Shown piece by piece: positions 23,901 through 34,276 of a stretch of 64,000 nt of DNA. The DNA comes from Rutstroemia sp. NJR-2017a BVV2 (lineage: Eukaryota > Ascomycota > Leotiomycetes > Helotiales > Rutstroemiaceae). A model generated the notes under the pieces. The model saw only the letters and a program-made list of their open reading frames with translations, made no database searches and was not told where the DNA came from. The stretch is taken from assembly GCA_002946415.1 (NCBI GenBank), contig NJPS01000044.1, positions 248,001 to 312,000 of the forward strand, in the 5' to 3' direction. The position numbers and the translations under genes are program-made. Each line of letters begins with the position of its first letter. Position 1 is the stretch's first letter.

Positions 23901-24248
23901 TTTTCGCCGAACTAAAAGCTATTAAAATCGTACATCCCCCCCTTCTCCATTCCCCCTCCTTTTCCCCTCTCCAAACCCCAACTAACCCCATTCTAGTCCT
24001 CCCTCCAAACACGCATCTCAACCCTCGAAACCGAGCTCCTCGCCCAACGCCAGCGTCTCGCGGACGCAAAACAAGAGCTCCGCGCCCCGGCCGACGAAAC
24101 GGTGAAACGACATATACGATTGTTGCATCAGTACAACGATATCAAGGATGTGGGGCAGGGGCTGCTGGGGATGGTTGCGGAGAATAGGGGGGTGAGGATT
24201 GGGGAGTTGTATGCGGATGGGGAGTTTGGTGTGGGGAGGGGGGATTAG
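20945..24248 (+). CDS. AT-hook protein with C-terminal Swi5 recombination-mediator domain
   Basis: Two exons, 20945-23929 and 23997-24248, give 1078 residues; the 67-bp intron has GTACAT, a CTAAC branch site and CTAG. The N-terminal 450 residues are acidic. From about residue 450 to 930, seven canonical AT-hooks (KKRGRPPGRK, KKRGRPAGSK, KKRGRPAKRK, RRGRPPGRK, KRGRPAGRK, KRRGRPPVKK, KKRGRPSGS) and one degenerate copy (KRKRGLAGRK) alternate with Ser/acidic stretches. The last 83 residues form a coiled coil followed by LLHQYNDIKDVGQGLLGMVA and a GEFGV ending, the signature of Swi5/Sae3. Swi5 works with Sfr1 or Swi2 to load Rad51/Dmc1. Without the intron the Swi5 part is lost in a wrong frame. 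The first in-frame ATG was chosen; the frame is open further upstream but has no ATG. Confidence 0.88.
23997..24245 (+). other. Swi5 domain (terminal exon of the AT-hook gene)
   Basis: This exon encodes a heptad-rich helix (SSLQTRISTLETELLAQRQR) and then the conserved Swi5 core with HQYNDIKDVGQGLLG, AENRGVRIGELY and EFGV. It is the only part of the gene with a clear family assignment. In fission yeast Swi5 is a separate 85-residue protein, about the size of this exon. Confidence 0.85.
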
Positions 24249-25410
24249 TGTTGAGGATGTGGGGAGCTGGGGAGAGTTGGGGAGGGGAGCGGAGTTGAGT
24301 GGAAGGGATTAAACAAAAGGGGAAATTAGTGGATTGATAAAAGGATGAATCGCTTGGGGGAGGTGACGATTTGAGAAGATTTGCTTGTGGAGGGAAAGAC
24401 AATCGCGGGAAATTGGAAAACTACAAGGTCGATGTTCATGATACCATTTGCTTTTAGTATGCATATATATATAGTAGCTACACTTGCGGACGGGCTATCT
24501 ATGGGAGAGAAAACAGCAGTCAGAAGTCTGTATATACGGTATAGCTGCGTGTGTGAAATAAATAGACATAGATACAGGGCACGCGGGGATAGGCTGTTTT
24601 GAGTTATATCGCTACTGAGCTACAATACGAGTATAACTTTCTCTCTCTCCCCCTCCAAGTCCCGAAGTACTCATCATGAATGTACAAGTTCTGGATAGAT
24701 AGATGAGCAGTAGGTAGGCACCCTCTGTCGGAACAGCATATCGATGGCTACAAAAACGCGACGATATAGTGTCCCCGGCCCTTAGAGGAACAAGAAAACT
24801 GTCTACACGTCTTGGGAGAAAGTCAAGAGTCTCTGCAGAAGTGTGTAAGATGCTTGTTTCGCCGTCGCGCAACCCCATTCGAGATCAGCTGTACGACGCT
24901 CAAATCGCATATCACAATATACAAGTGCTTACAGCGACAACTTCGAAAACTTGATTTTGCGCACTACAAAGGCAGACACGAGTTTGCTTATGAGCATGGT
25001 GGTAGTGATGGTATCTATGGCAGAGCTGAAGACATCATTCGATCAGACACACCTGGTAGCTCAACCCTCTACGGTTCAGACTCCAGACCAGGAACTTCAG
25101 AGACTCCCACAATACCTGACCTCGGAATGCCTGGCCAACGATGGGAACCATAGTTCTCCAGTTCAAACCATCTGTTTCTGGGTCTAAATTGCTACCAGCT
25201 AGAGTAAAGAGGAGCTTGTACGTCGACATCAATCAGGGCACACCTGCCTCTCGTTCAACTGGGCACTGGAAGTAGCAATGCAATCTAAAGTATACGCCCC
25301 CTCCACTCAAGGATTCCTCCTGAATCACAACAGTAATCTAACCCTCGCTCTCTTGGACCCCCGAACTTTGAAATGTTTCAAAGTTCCTCACATATGACAC
25401 CGGAGCTCCT
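24249..25410. other. Intergenic stretch between the Swi5 gene and the Ras-fusion gene
   Basis: No gene supported. A plus-strand frame of 113 codons (24812-25153) has a Gly/Ser/Pro-rich end but no recognisable domain. The segment next to 25411 was searched on the minus strand for a final Ras exon with a CaaX box; none was evident. Confidence 0.45.
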
Positions 25411-27205
25411 TCAAGGCTTCTTTCTAGAGCTAGCTACCTGAGTTGCAGCCTGCATTCCCTGTCCGCGCAGCTGTCTGACGATATCATAAAAAGCCTTCTC
25501 CACGTTGATACAGTTTTTCACCGAGGTCTCCACGAAGTCACATCCAAGCTCTTTCGCCAGATTTTGCCCTTCTTTTTGAGACACTTCGCGTTCAGTGACC
25601 CGATCGATATTGTTCCCCACTAACATATCGGAACTGGTGGGTAATATGACTTGATCGGTGCTCCAGGTCGAGGCGCGCCTGAACTTAACTCCCTCACTCT
25701 CTGAACCATAGTGTAATACCTCCGAATACGATCAAAGGATGATCGCTTGGTAATACAGTAGACCAATACGAAGCCATCACCATCTCTGACCCATTGATCT
25801 CGGAGGGCACTGTATTCCGCTTGGCCGCCTGTTTCAAGGACTTCTAGCATACAAGGTTGTCCGTCAATGACTACGTGTTTTCTATACGAGTCCCAGATCG
25901 TCGGGTCGTACGTTTCAACGAAATGTTGAAGGGTGAGCTGGATATTTTGTTAGTACATCCGCCAGATATCGGGCTGAGACGCGTACTTGGATAGTAAGTG
26001 CCGTTTTTCCTACATCACTATCTCCCAAATACCAATTTGTACATTACTATGCTTGTTGGCGCCCATGTTCGATTAATAGCAGGACTCTCTCGCCCATTTG
26101 CGAGTACTTGCTTTGATTCCGACTCAAGCCTCGATGCTGGCGCAGTCTCGGCGTTTGGCTCGGAGAGGGCATCTACTGAAGGGTCGGATGAGAGTAATCG
26201 GGTCGTCGCTGTGGTACTTTGCAGATCAATGGGTTCAAGGCCACTCATCGTATACCGTTCTCTGTTTGATATGTCGTCCAAGGACAACGGCAAAGCTATC
26301 ACTGAGATTACTGAGATCTCGGATAGACTCATCCCAGAAAGCATAGACCATGCATGAGTTCTACATGCTGAACTTGTGAATGATACATCCGATTCGTAGA
26401 GTTTCGTTCTATTGTATACCCTGGAGGTGCTGAGATCGGCATGAAAACCTACCTGAAGTCTCTCACCAACACGTTCTGGTGCAGCAGAGCGAGACGGGCC
26501 CGTTCCTTGTTGCGAGAGATTCATATTCTCGGCGATTTCATCCTCTACTGATTCTTCCACGGTGCCGTTTCTATAGCAAGTTGTCATGATGCTCCTGGAG
26601 TCGAAATCCTCGAACCTCTGTAAGCGTCGCGAGATGTCATTATTGCTTCTAAGCAGCTCTGTGATAAGACTCTGAAGTGTCTCTTGAGACTGCTGCGCTT
26701 CTAAATCTGACTCGCTATCTGACGGGTCAATGATTGGGAGCGAGAAGAGGAGGTTTGGATTGAGGGATTCTACATACCATTGGGCGATATTCAACATGAG
26801 AGATAGCGAGGTTTTATGTCGCTCTAAACGTAACATAATACTACTCACAGTGTTTTCGTTCCAGACATATAGCAAGCGAGTGGTTATAGACAGCCCATTA
26901 TCTCTGGCAATCGATGTAACTAGAGCTTCAAGCTCCGAGAAGGTCAGCACAGCCTCAGTCAATGTCACAACGAGCTGCTCGACGCTGATCATAGATATTC
27001 GTCGTCTTGGTGCTAGGCTCATTCCTAGAAGAAACTTATGTACTGCCGAAAGCAATATCTCGAACTCGTTTACTTGAGATATTAATTGGCCCATCAATCG
27101 TGGTGCGTCGATCAGGCTCTTGCTCACTGCGAAAAGAATCGGCCCAATTTTCGCAGCGGTGCCGAGAAGTCCTGCGACAGAGGTCATAACACTTAGCGGA
27201 TCCAT
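25411..27205 (-). pseudogene. HELo-like/STAND N-terminal domain fused to Ras GTPase, frameshifted
   Basis: Leftward from the ATG at 27205 (MDPLSVMTSVAGLLGTAAKI) the frame encodes a helical fungal STAND N-terminal (HELo-like) domain of about 140 residues, a linker and the block WSMLSGMSLSEISVISVIAL seen in fungal STAND-type proteins. The same frame enters MYKLV, the start of a fungal Ras. About 2 bases are then missing near 26029; the next frame carries GDSDVGKTALTIQ, a 49-bp intron (25986-25938), LTLQHFVETYDPTIWDSYRK and ETGGQAEYSALRDQW. A second shift of about 1 base near 25624 leads to LVGNNIDRVTEREVS, ETSVKNCINVEKAF and a stop at 25411 without a CaaX box. I found no intron that removes either shift. 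A young pseudogene is most likely; sequence error is possible. Confidence 0.75.
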
Positions 27206-27907
27206 CGTGAGAGCGAAATGACGATGACCTCTGCTCGGGCTGTTAGCGTTATAGAATAAAGAGGTGTGAGATGTTACGCCCCAGGACGGTTTCATCATTA
27301 CTAACTCCTCCTTTGGGAAAAGCCTCACAGAGAGCCTGACGGTGGCTGGAGATACTATATTCTCAACTCTATTTTCTAGTTACAAAAAAATATATAGTTT
27401 CTAATTTAAGTTTCTATTTTATTAAATATATAAAACTTAGTTTAGAAAATATTCTTAAAGCTCGAGGAATAATATTTTGGAAATACTATTTAAAGAATTA
27501 TATCTTCTACTTTCATCCTCGTGATTTCTACTCTTCTTTCTTTCTTCTAACTCTAACTATAGTCACCTTCGATTTCGGCTTCCTCTTTATGAGTTGAGCC
27601 ACACTACCAAGGCGCCCGAGTCAACACTAGAATCATTTTGATTAGCTAACAACCAATCAGCTTTGGGTTAAGGTTACGAAGAGGCTCAAAACTTCAAACC
27701 CGTATCAAGACAATATTGCAGCCTAAGTCCCCCTCCCAAACTTCTCCCAGGACACAAACTCCCAAATCTTAGCTATACTTCATCAAACTTACTAATCATA
27801 ACTCTTCATACCCCCCCTCGTTCACCAAATGAACTCGAAACCTTTCACCACTCACCAAAGAGTTCTTTATCGGTGTTACAGGAACGGGAGTGTGCGACGT
27901 GTGTAAG
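27206..27907. promoter_or_regulatory. Shared upstream region of the HELo-Ras and HET-AAA genes
   Basis: About 700 bp separate the two divergent start codons. The centre is strongly AT-rich (about 27350-27510) and contains a decayed copy of part of the HET-AAA gene. The flank next to the HET-AAA start is CT-rich, as in ordinary fungal promoters. Both genes must draw their promoters from this stretch; no specific site could be assigned. Confidence 0.5.
27403..27512 (+). repeat. RIP-mutated relic of an AAA-gene segment
   Basis: These 110 bases align without gaps to 30210-30319 inside exon 3 of the neighbouring HET-AAA gene. I counted 32 differences: 30 are C-to-T or G-to-A in the relic, two are transversions, and none goes the other way. 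That is the pattern of repeat-induced point mutation, which mutates duplicated DNA during the sexual cycle in ascomycetes. The relic may come from this gene or a close paralogue. It shares the orientation of the gene. Confidence 0.85.
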
Positions 27908-30900
27908 ATGCGTCTTATCAACGTATCAACCCTTGCACTCCACGATTTTTTCGGGGCTGACATTCCTCGCTATGCAATTCTATCTCATCGCTGGGAGACT
28001 GATGAAATCACCTTTCAGGATTTTCGGGATGGTAAAGGACCTCAAATGGTGGCATGGGGCAAGGTCTCTGGATGCTGTGCGCGAGCGGCTCTTGATGGCT
28101 GGGACTATGTCGTGAGTACCTTTAAACTTGGTCAAATCCATTTTGAGACAAACTGATAACTGTAGTGGATTGATTCTTGCTGTATAGACAAGAACAGCAG
28201 TGCAGAGCTTTCAGAAGCCATCCGCTCCATGTTTAAGTGGTACCGTGAGGCGGAAGTCTGCTATGCCTATCTGTCCGATGTTCCCACGGCAGAGGAAAAC
28301 CCTCATGACGATCTGTCAAGTTTTCGAAAGAGCAAATGGTTTACTAGAGGATGGACTCTGCAAGAACTTCTTGCACCTGACCGAGTAGAGTTTTTTGACC
28401 GAGATTGGAAACCAATTGGAACAAAGTTAGGTTTCACGGACCTGATCCAGTCAATTACTGGCATTACCCACCTCGTCGATTACAAAGAGGCTAGTGTAGC
28501 CCAAAAAATGTCTTGGGCTTCACAGAGGGAGACTACGAGGCTGGAAGATCAAGCTTACTGCCTTCTGGGGCTGTTCAATGTGCCTATGGCTCTAATGTAC
28601 GGAGAAGGTCCAAAGGCTTTTCTCCGACTCCAGCAAGAAATTCTCAGTAGAATAGATGATGATACGATTTTTGCCTGGGAAGGGCATGGTCCAGGTGGGC
28701 TTCTTGCAAGTTCACCGAGGCTATTTCAAGGTTCAGGGGATGTCGTTATGAACAAAGGCGATCCTGACAGACCACCACCTACCATGTCTGGCAAAGGGCT
28801 GGGCTTGACCCTCACGCTGCTGTCACCCGATCGCTTTGAGTGCGTGCATGGAAAGGAAATCAAAACAAGAGTCCTGGCTCCAATAAACTGCAAAAGAGTA
28901 TCTTCAGTAGCCGCGTGGCAGGAGCCAGACCGTCTGATAGCTTTGGTGCTTTATCGGCAGACTGGGAGTGATATCTGGCGAAGGGAGAGGCGGTTGGCGC
29001 CAGTTCCAGTCAGGGATTTTGATGCTATAAATCCCAAGAGAACGACGCTCGTTTACGTGCCGCAGCCTACCCTGAGTGATGAGAAGAACATCGGAAAGAA
29101 CATCGACGAGACTACCGGCGAGAGTATTGTCGATCCGGATTCTGTAACACGATTCCGGCAGCCAGTAATTAGAACCATCGACTGGCGTAAACAGCTGTGT
29201 CAATTTTTCGATATAAACCCTGATTCAACAGATGATACGCTACTCGAAGAACTTGAGAAGGCATCCGAAAAATTAAAGGAGGCAGCGAGACTGGCAGAGG
29301 TTGAGTCGGAATCGCTCGATGGCTTCCCCAGGTATCAAGTTATCCATCGGGTGAAGTGTGCAGTTGATCAACAAGTGCGTCTCTTCGGCAATGAACCCTT
29401 CATTGTTGTCAGTCTCCAGCAACGCTCTCACTTACGATCCGATGAACATATCTACAATCTCGACCTCTACCTTGAAAGAAACAAGTCTATTTCCTTTATC
29501 GTCTACAAAGATTATCGATGTTGTGACTCGCACTTGCAGCAACGCCTTGCCGACAAGTCTGATGCGTTCGATCCGTCAATCCTATTAATCAGCGAAGGAG
29601 TTTCGATTATTTCCCCAGACTTATCCGCTGCATTAACAGCGTTAGCCGGCGAAGCATTGGAAGTAATTCCACATCCTGCATTCTTGGAGATAAGGGAGGA
29701 ATTCAATTCGCCATATCTATGGTGGTTTTGTCGGCGCGAGAACATCATCAGCGCAAGGAAGCTCCTCGATAAAACCCACCAGGATCACATTTCCGTTTTT
29801 GAGCAATATTTGGATGACCAATTTGGAGCCACGTGGACCGAGGTTGATCATTTGCTTTCTAAAGGGGAAATAAGTGGACAATATATCGAGTATCTTTACG
29901 TAGGTCCTCCGTCCTTTCTACATTTCACGGCATGAAATTCCTGACTCAATTAAGGCACCCGGCATGATATTAGTCGCAAAGTCTGACAAAGAAACAATTG
30001 GGCAACAGCAGGCATACTTTGCGAGTTCTTGGCTGCGCACCAATCGTGGTGGACGAGCCCTACCCTCTGACCGTTCTCGACCTGCCGATGTTGGAGGCCT
30101 CATAGAAGGCGCTTACTGGTCATTTGATGGTACATTTCAGAAGAGAGTTGAACAACTTAATATCGGCTATCTGCCCTCCTCTTCAATAACTGAGGTATTC
30201 AATATAACAGAGTTAAGTTTCTATCCCATCAAATACGCAAAAGCTGGCCTGGAGGATGCTCTCAGAGCTCGAGGGATGATGTTCTGGAAATGCCGTTTGA
30301 GGAATTATGTCTCCTACTTAGGGGAAGCAGATGACGGTCTTCAACATGTAATGTGTATTCCTCCATTCTAATAGTTGTACGCTGCTCATTCGAACTACAG
30401 ACGGATCTGAGATTCATGATAGATACTGCAACATTCAATATGATGTATCCACCTAGGCCAGACAGCTCAGTCAAAGGTCAAAGCGAGATTGGTCCGGATA
30501 CAATGTCTAGAGATGAGCCTCCCTTAGACGATCAATTCTTGCTATGCCTTCCGAAAACTATTAGGGGATTTAACATGATTACTAAAAAATGGAGTGCGAA
30601 TTCCTATCCCTTTGATGCTGCGTTTGCTGACTATTCGTGTCCAGATAATCTGGATGTGAGCCGAATCACCTTAGTGAAATGGAATACTGAGGCATTCGGC
30701 TCACTTGTTCTCGAAAGGTCGCCGAGGGAGCTGATATCTGCACTTGTGACAAATCAAATCAACACCCAAAGAGCTACAGATCTGAGGGGTGTGAAAGGAA
30801 ATGGTCTGATTATTTTGCTTCACGGGTGAAACTACCAATCCCTTTCTCAGGATCATTTCGTGCTGACACTGGTACTAGTGGCCCTGGTACAGGAAAGACA

Positions 30901-31763
30901 CTTACTGCTGAGAGGTATGATACTTGTTCCACGAGACATTTCTTGGCTCAATTCTTTTTGACAGCGTTGCGGAGGTGTACAAGAAGCCCTTGTACAAAGT
31001 GACCTGTGGAGACATTGGAACGAAGCCAGAAGAAGTAGAAAAGGTATGGAGATGTTCGGAATAGAGCATGGATGGTAGCTTATTGTTGTAGTATCTGGAG
31101 GCTGTCTTATTTCTGGGAAGGACTTGGGACTGTGGTCGGTACCCATTCAAATGACGATATCAAGCACTTACAATCTAATAGTGATTCTTCTGGACGAGGC
31201 CGACTCATTCATTGAACAACGACGAACGTCCGACCTACAGAGAAATGCTGTGGTCTCAGGTTAGTAGATGGATGCGTTGTCTTGATTGCGAGACTAATAT
31301 GAAAATAGTTTTCCTCAGAATTCTGGATCACTACAATGGTAAGGAACGCCCTCAAGATTGGAGAGATAGCTGACAAACTTTAATAGGTATACTCATTTTG
31401 ACCAGTAATCGTGTTGCGGTATTTGACGAGGCCTTCAAATCTCGCATCCAACTCAGTCTCCGATACGACGAGCTAAATCAAAGCCAGAGACTCCAAATCT
31501 GGGAATTCTTCATCTCGCGCCTGGAAAGCCTGCAACTGCATTCAGCTAATTCTGCAAGTCATGGTGACCTCAACATTGCAGTGTGGAATATCCGAGCACA
31601 CTTACCGGAGCTTGCGAAGGCTCCAATGAACGGTCGCGAAATCCGAAACGCCATTTCCACTGCAAGGCAGCTGGCTATGTTCCGGCGAGAACATATGAAG
31701 TATCACCATCTTCAATCAGTTATCGACCATGCGATGCGGTTCGAAAATGGTTATATCGCGTAA
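27908..31763 (+). CDS. HET domain fused to DUF7025-like region and AAA+ ATPase
   Basis: Ten exons: 27908-28111, 28166-29899, 29955-30347, 30401-30825, 30879-30914, 30965-31043, 31093-31135, 31182-31259, 31309-31338 and 31387-31763, giving 1132 residues. All nine introns are GT-AG, 46-55 bp. The HET domain has AILSHRW (23-29), WIDSCCIDK (from 69), SKWFTRGWTLQELLAP and a LEDQAYCLLGLFNV-MYGEG block. A DUF7025-like region starts near residue 455 (FPRYQVIHR) and includes FIVYKDYRC, YLYAPGMILVAKS and GGLIEGAYWSFDG. The AAA+ core has Walker A GGPGTGKT (about 919-926), Walker B VILLDEAD (972-979), sensor-1 LTSNR and the arginine-finger segment FKSRIQ. HET and DUF7025 parts share one uninterrupted exon, so the fusion is not an artefact of joining genes. 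Likely a cell-death or non-self-recognition ATPase. Confidence 0.88.
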
Positions 31764-32580
31764 GGAAAACCTTGATAGGGATGTTACCGAATTCTCCTCT
31801 CGTGGTGGAAGCCTGGTGAAAACGCTTCTCTGTACTTTGGCCCCAACTTTTGCTTCTTCTTTGCTCTGGCTATATGAAATGATTTTAACATAAACGTCCC
31901 GCTTTTACAGTATGTACTTCTCCATTTCTCTCCAAGATACTACAAGCGTCGAAGACATTGCCAGCCGAGAATCAACTTCAAGATATACCCATAGGTCTCT
32001 GCCCCTGTTTGCTGGGTGAAAAATAGAGCAGCGTTCAGAGCCTGACTATTTACGACCCTTTTCTACAAGTATCTCAAGAATTCTCAACTAACCTTACGAA
32101 GTTGGCCGGCAGTTCTCTGTCGTGCGCTGGAAGAGGCCGCTGTGCGGTGCGGCGTTACACTTAGGATAAGACATTGCGGTATTAAGAGGATTAATCAATA
32201 TCCCGGCTGAAAAGTATCTTCTGATAGGTGTGGTGTAGGTTGAATATGATTGTGGGCTGTGAGATTAGGCATTAATTCTGTGAGAATTTGTGAGTTGTTC
32301 TCGTAAGTCCGAGATGCATGGGCCCGGATGAACCGGTATGATGCAATCCCGCTGTCGATATATATTTGACCCTTGAGTGGGGGCAACTAACTGTTGGGCT
32401 GAGCTGACCCCGCATTCTTAGGACGTACCGTAGATATTACAAATTCATAACCAACAGTTGTAACTGTTCAGTCTTTTATAAAAGCAATCGAACGATCCTT
32501 CCTCAACTATCTACCACAATTGAATTCATCTCCTAAATCCCACCTGAAAGCAAAACAACAAACTATACCCCCCATCAAAA
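31764..32580. other. Intergenic region before the NAD(P)-binding protein gene
   Basis: No gene seen. It contains the 3' flank of the HET-AAA gene and the promoter of the next gene, whose start is preceded by an A/C-rich leader. Confidence 0.45.
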
Positions 32581-33563
32581 ATGTCCACCACAACACCCCG
32601 CATCCTCCTTCTCGGCGGCCACGGGAAAGTCTCCCTCCTCATGACGCCAAAGATACTGTCCCGCTCATGGAACCTCACATCAATGGTGCGCAACGCAGAC
32701 CATAAGCAAGATATCCTAGCCGCAGCGGACAAAGCGCCGAAAGAGGGGAGGGGACAATTGGATGTTTTGGTGGAGAGCATCGAGGATGTGAAGAGTGAGG
32801 GGGATGCAAAGGGGATCTTGGAGACGGTGAAGCCGGATTGGGTGATTTGGAGTGCGGGTATGTTTGCTTTGTTTTTCTTACTTTAGGGTTCTAGCTATGT
32901 TCGCTTCTGTTCCTGGGAGCCGGTTGAGCTGGCCAAAAAGGGAACGAGTCTGGAATTTGAGAGAATGGAATGAGAAGAGCATTCATTAGACCAAGTTAAC
33001 CAACCCCTCCTCCTATAGGCGCCGGTGGCAAAGGCGGTTCCACACGCACCTACGCCATCGACCAACACGCCTGCATCCACTTCATCCGAGCCTCCGTCTC
33101 CACGCCCAGCATCACGAAATTCCTCCTCGTGTCCGCGCTCTCCTCGCGCGCAACTCGCGCTCCATGGTGGGACGAAACGTCCTGGGAACTGGTGCAGAAA
33201 ATCAACACCGAGGTGATGCCGCACTACTACAAAGCGAAAGTAGCGGCGGACAGAGCATTGGTGAAGTTGGGCGAGGAGCGGAAGGGATGGGGATGGATTA
33301 GCTTGAGGCCGGGACAGCTGTCGGATGAGGAGGAGACGGGGAAGGTGAGTTTGGGGAGGACGGCGGCGAGGGGAGCGGTTACGAGGGGAGATGTCGCGGA
33401 GGTGGGGGTTAGGTTGTTGGAGAGGGACGGGGTTAGTGGTTGGTTTGATTTACTTGGGGGCGAGGAGGAGGTCGGGAAGGCGGTGGAGAGGGTGTTGAGT
33501 GAGGGGGTGGATTGTAGGGAGGGAGAGGATTTGGATAGTGTTAAGGAGAGTGATTGGGCGTGA
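32581..33563 (+). CDS. NAD(P)-binding Rossmann-fold protein (atypical SDR, NmrA/YMR090W-like)
   Basis: Two exons, 32581-32857 and 33019-33563, joined across a 161-bp intron, give 273 residues. The N-terminus RILLLGGHGKVSLLMTP is a glycine-rich dinucleotide motif (GGxGK type), followed by MVRNADH, as in the family of yeast YMR090W. VKPDWVIWSAG, FLLVSALSSR and a YYKAKVAAD segment take the places of the usual strand 4, Ser and YxxxK elements. Such proteins are cytosolic NAD(P)-dependent reductases or epimerases of mostly unknown substrate; the substrate here cannot be told. The intron is long compared with its neighbours. Confidence 0.85.
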
Positions 33564-34276
33564 GAGGTTCATGTTGCCTTATTAATGAAGCTAGCAGTTG
33601 AGAGGTGCATGCATAGTTAATGGACTGACTGTATGATATCCCCTTCTATTTGTCCGAGCAAGTATACAAAAAGTAAAAAGTAGCAAATGATGTATTGGCG
33701 TTGCGAGACACTTGCTAAACTCGCCGTTCCTAGGCCGCATCATCTGCGGATTTCCATTTTACTATATCTTATAATTTCCTTCCCATATCCTTCATCATCG
33801 GCTCTAGATTGGAAGAAACCAACTTTCGCCTAACCATCTTAATGCACCGACCTTTAAACCGTATACATAGCACGAGTTGTCATTTCCAGCACACGATACT
33901 CGTGTTCATATCTTTTTGTTCTAGCAGCAAGGCCCTTTACGCAACTCAGATAGGCGAATAGTGGATTAGTCAGTATGTAAGAAGTAAGGCAACGCAGCTC
34001 TAGATCGCGAAATTTTCGTCTTCATCTGAGATCAGTATCGAGCATGGGCTTCCAACTTGTTGGGGTTTCTTTCGTAGCTTTGTCACCCATCGGCTGAACG
34101 CTGTAGCTGGATCTAACATCTAACAATAAAAATTCACTCGCCGCGAGTAACGGATCAAGTTCTCGTTGCTATATATCCAAATATTCGAACACATCACCAA
34201 AAGCATCCAAAAACGACAAGATATTTAACGGAAGATTGGAAACAGCAAAAGTAGAATTAGAAAAAGCAAAAGGATA
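33564..34276. other. Intergenic region downstream of the reductase-like gene
   Basis: No gene or recognisable element seen between the stop of the reductase-like gene and the tRNA gene. Confidence 0.45.

Noticed and set aside
24812..25153. 113-codon plus-strand frame as a gene
   Set aside because: No recognised domain, no splice partner, low-complexity end; no better than chance frames nearby.
25985..26050. An intron that would rescue the reading frame between MYKLV and the Ras P-loop
   Set aside because: The only GT...AG pairs spanning the shift are 15-29 bp long or remove conserved residues, and the P-loop frame meets TAA directly upstream. A real frameshift or sequence error is the better explanation.
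25600..26050. RIP as the cause of the Ras lesions
   Set aside because: The frame shifts are small deletions, and K117N needs a G-to-T change; RIP makes only C:G to T:A transitions. G12S and G13D alone would fit.
29900..29954. Splitting the HET-AAA gene into two genes at the stop after 29932
   Set aside because: A GT-AG intron of normal size removes that stop and restores the family motif YLYAPG. The DUF7025-like region also already begins in the same exon as the HET domain.
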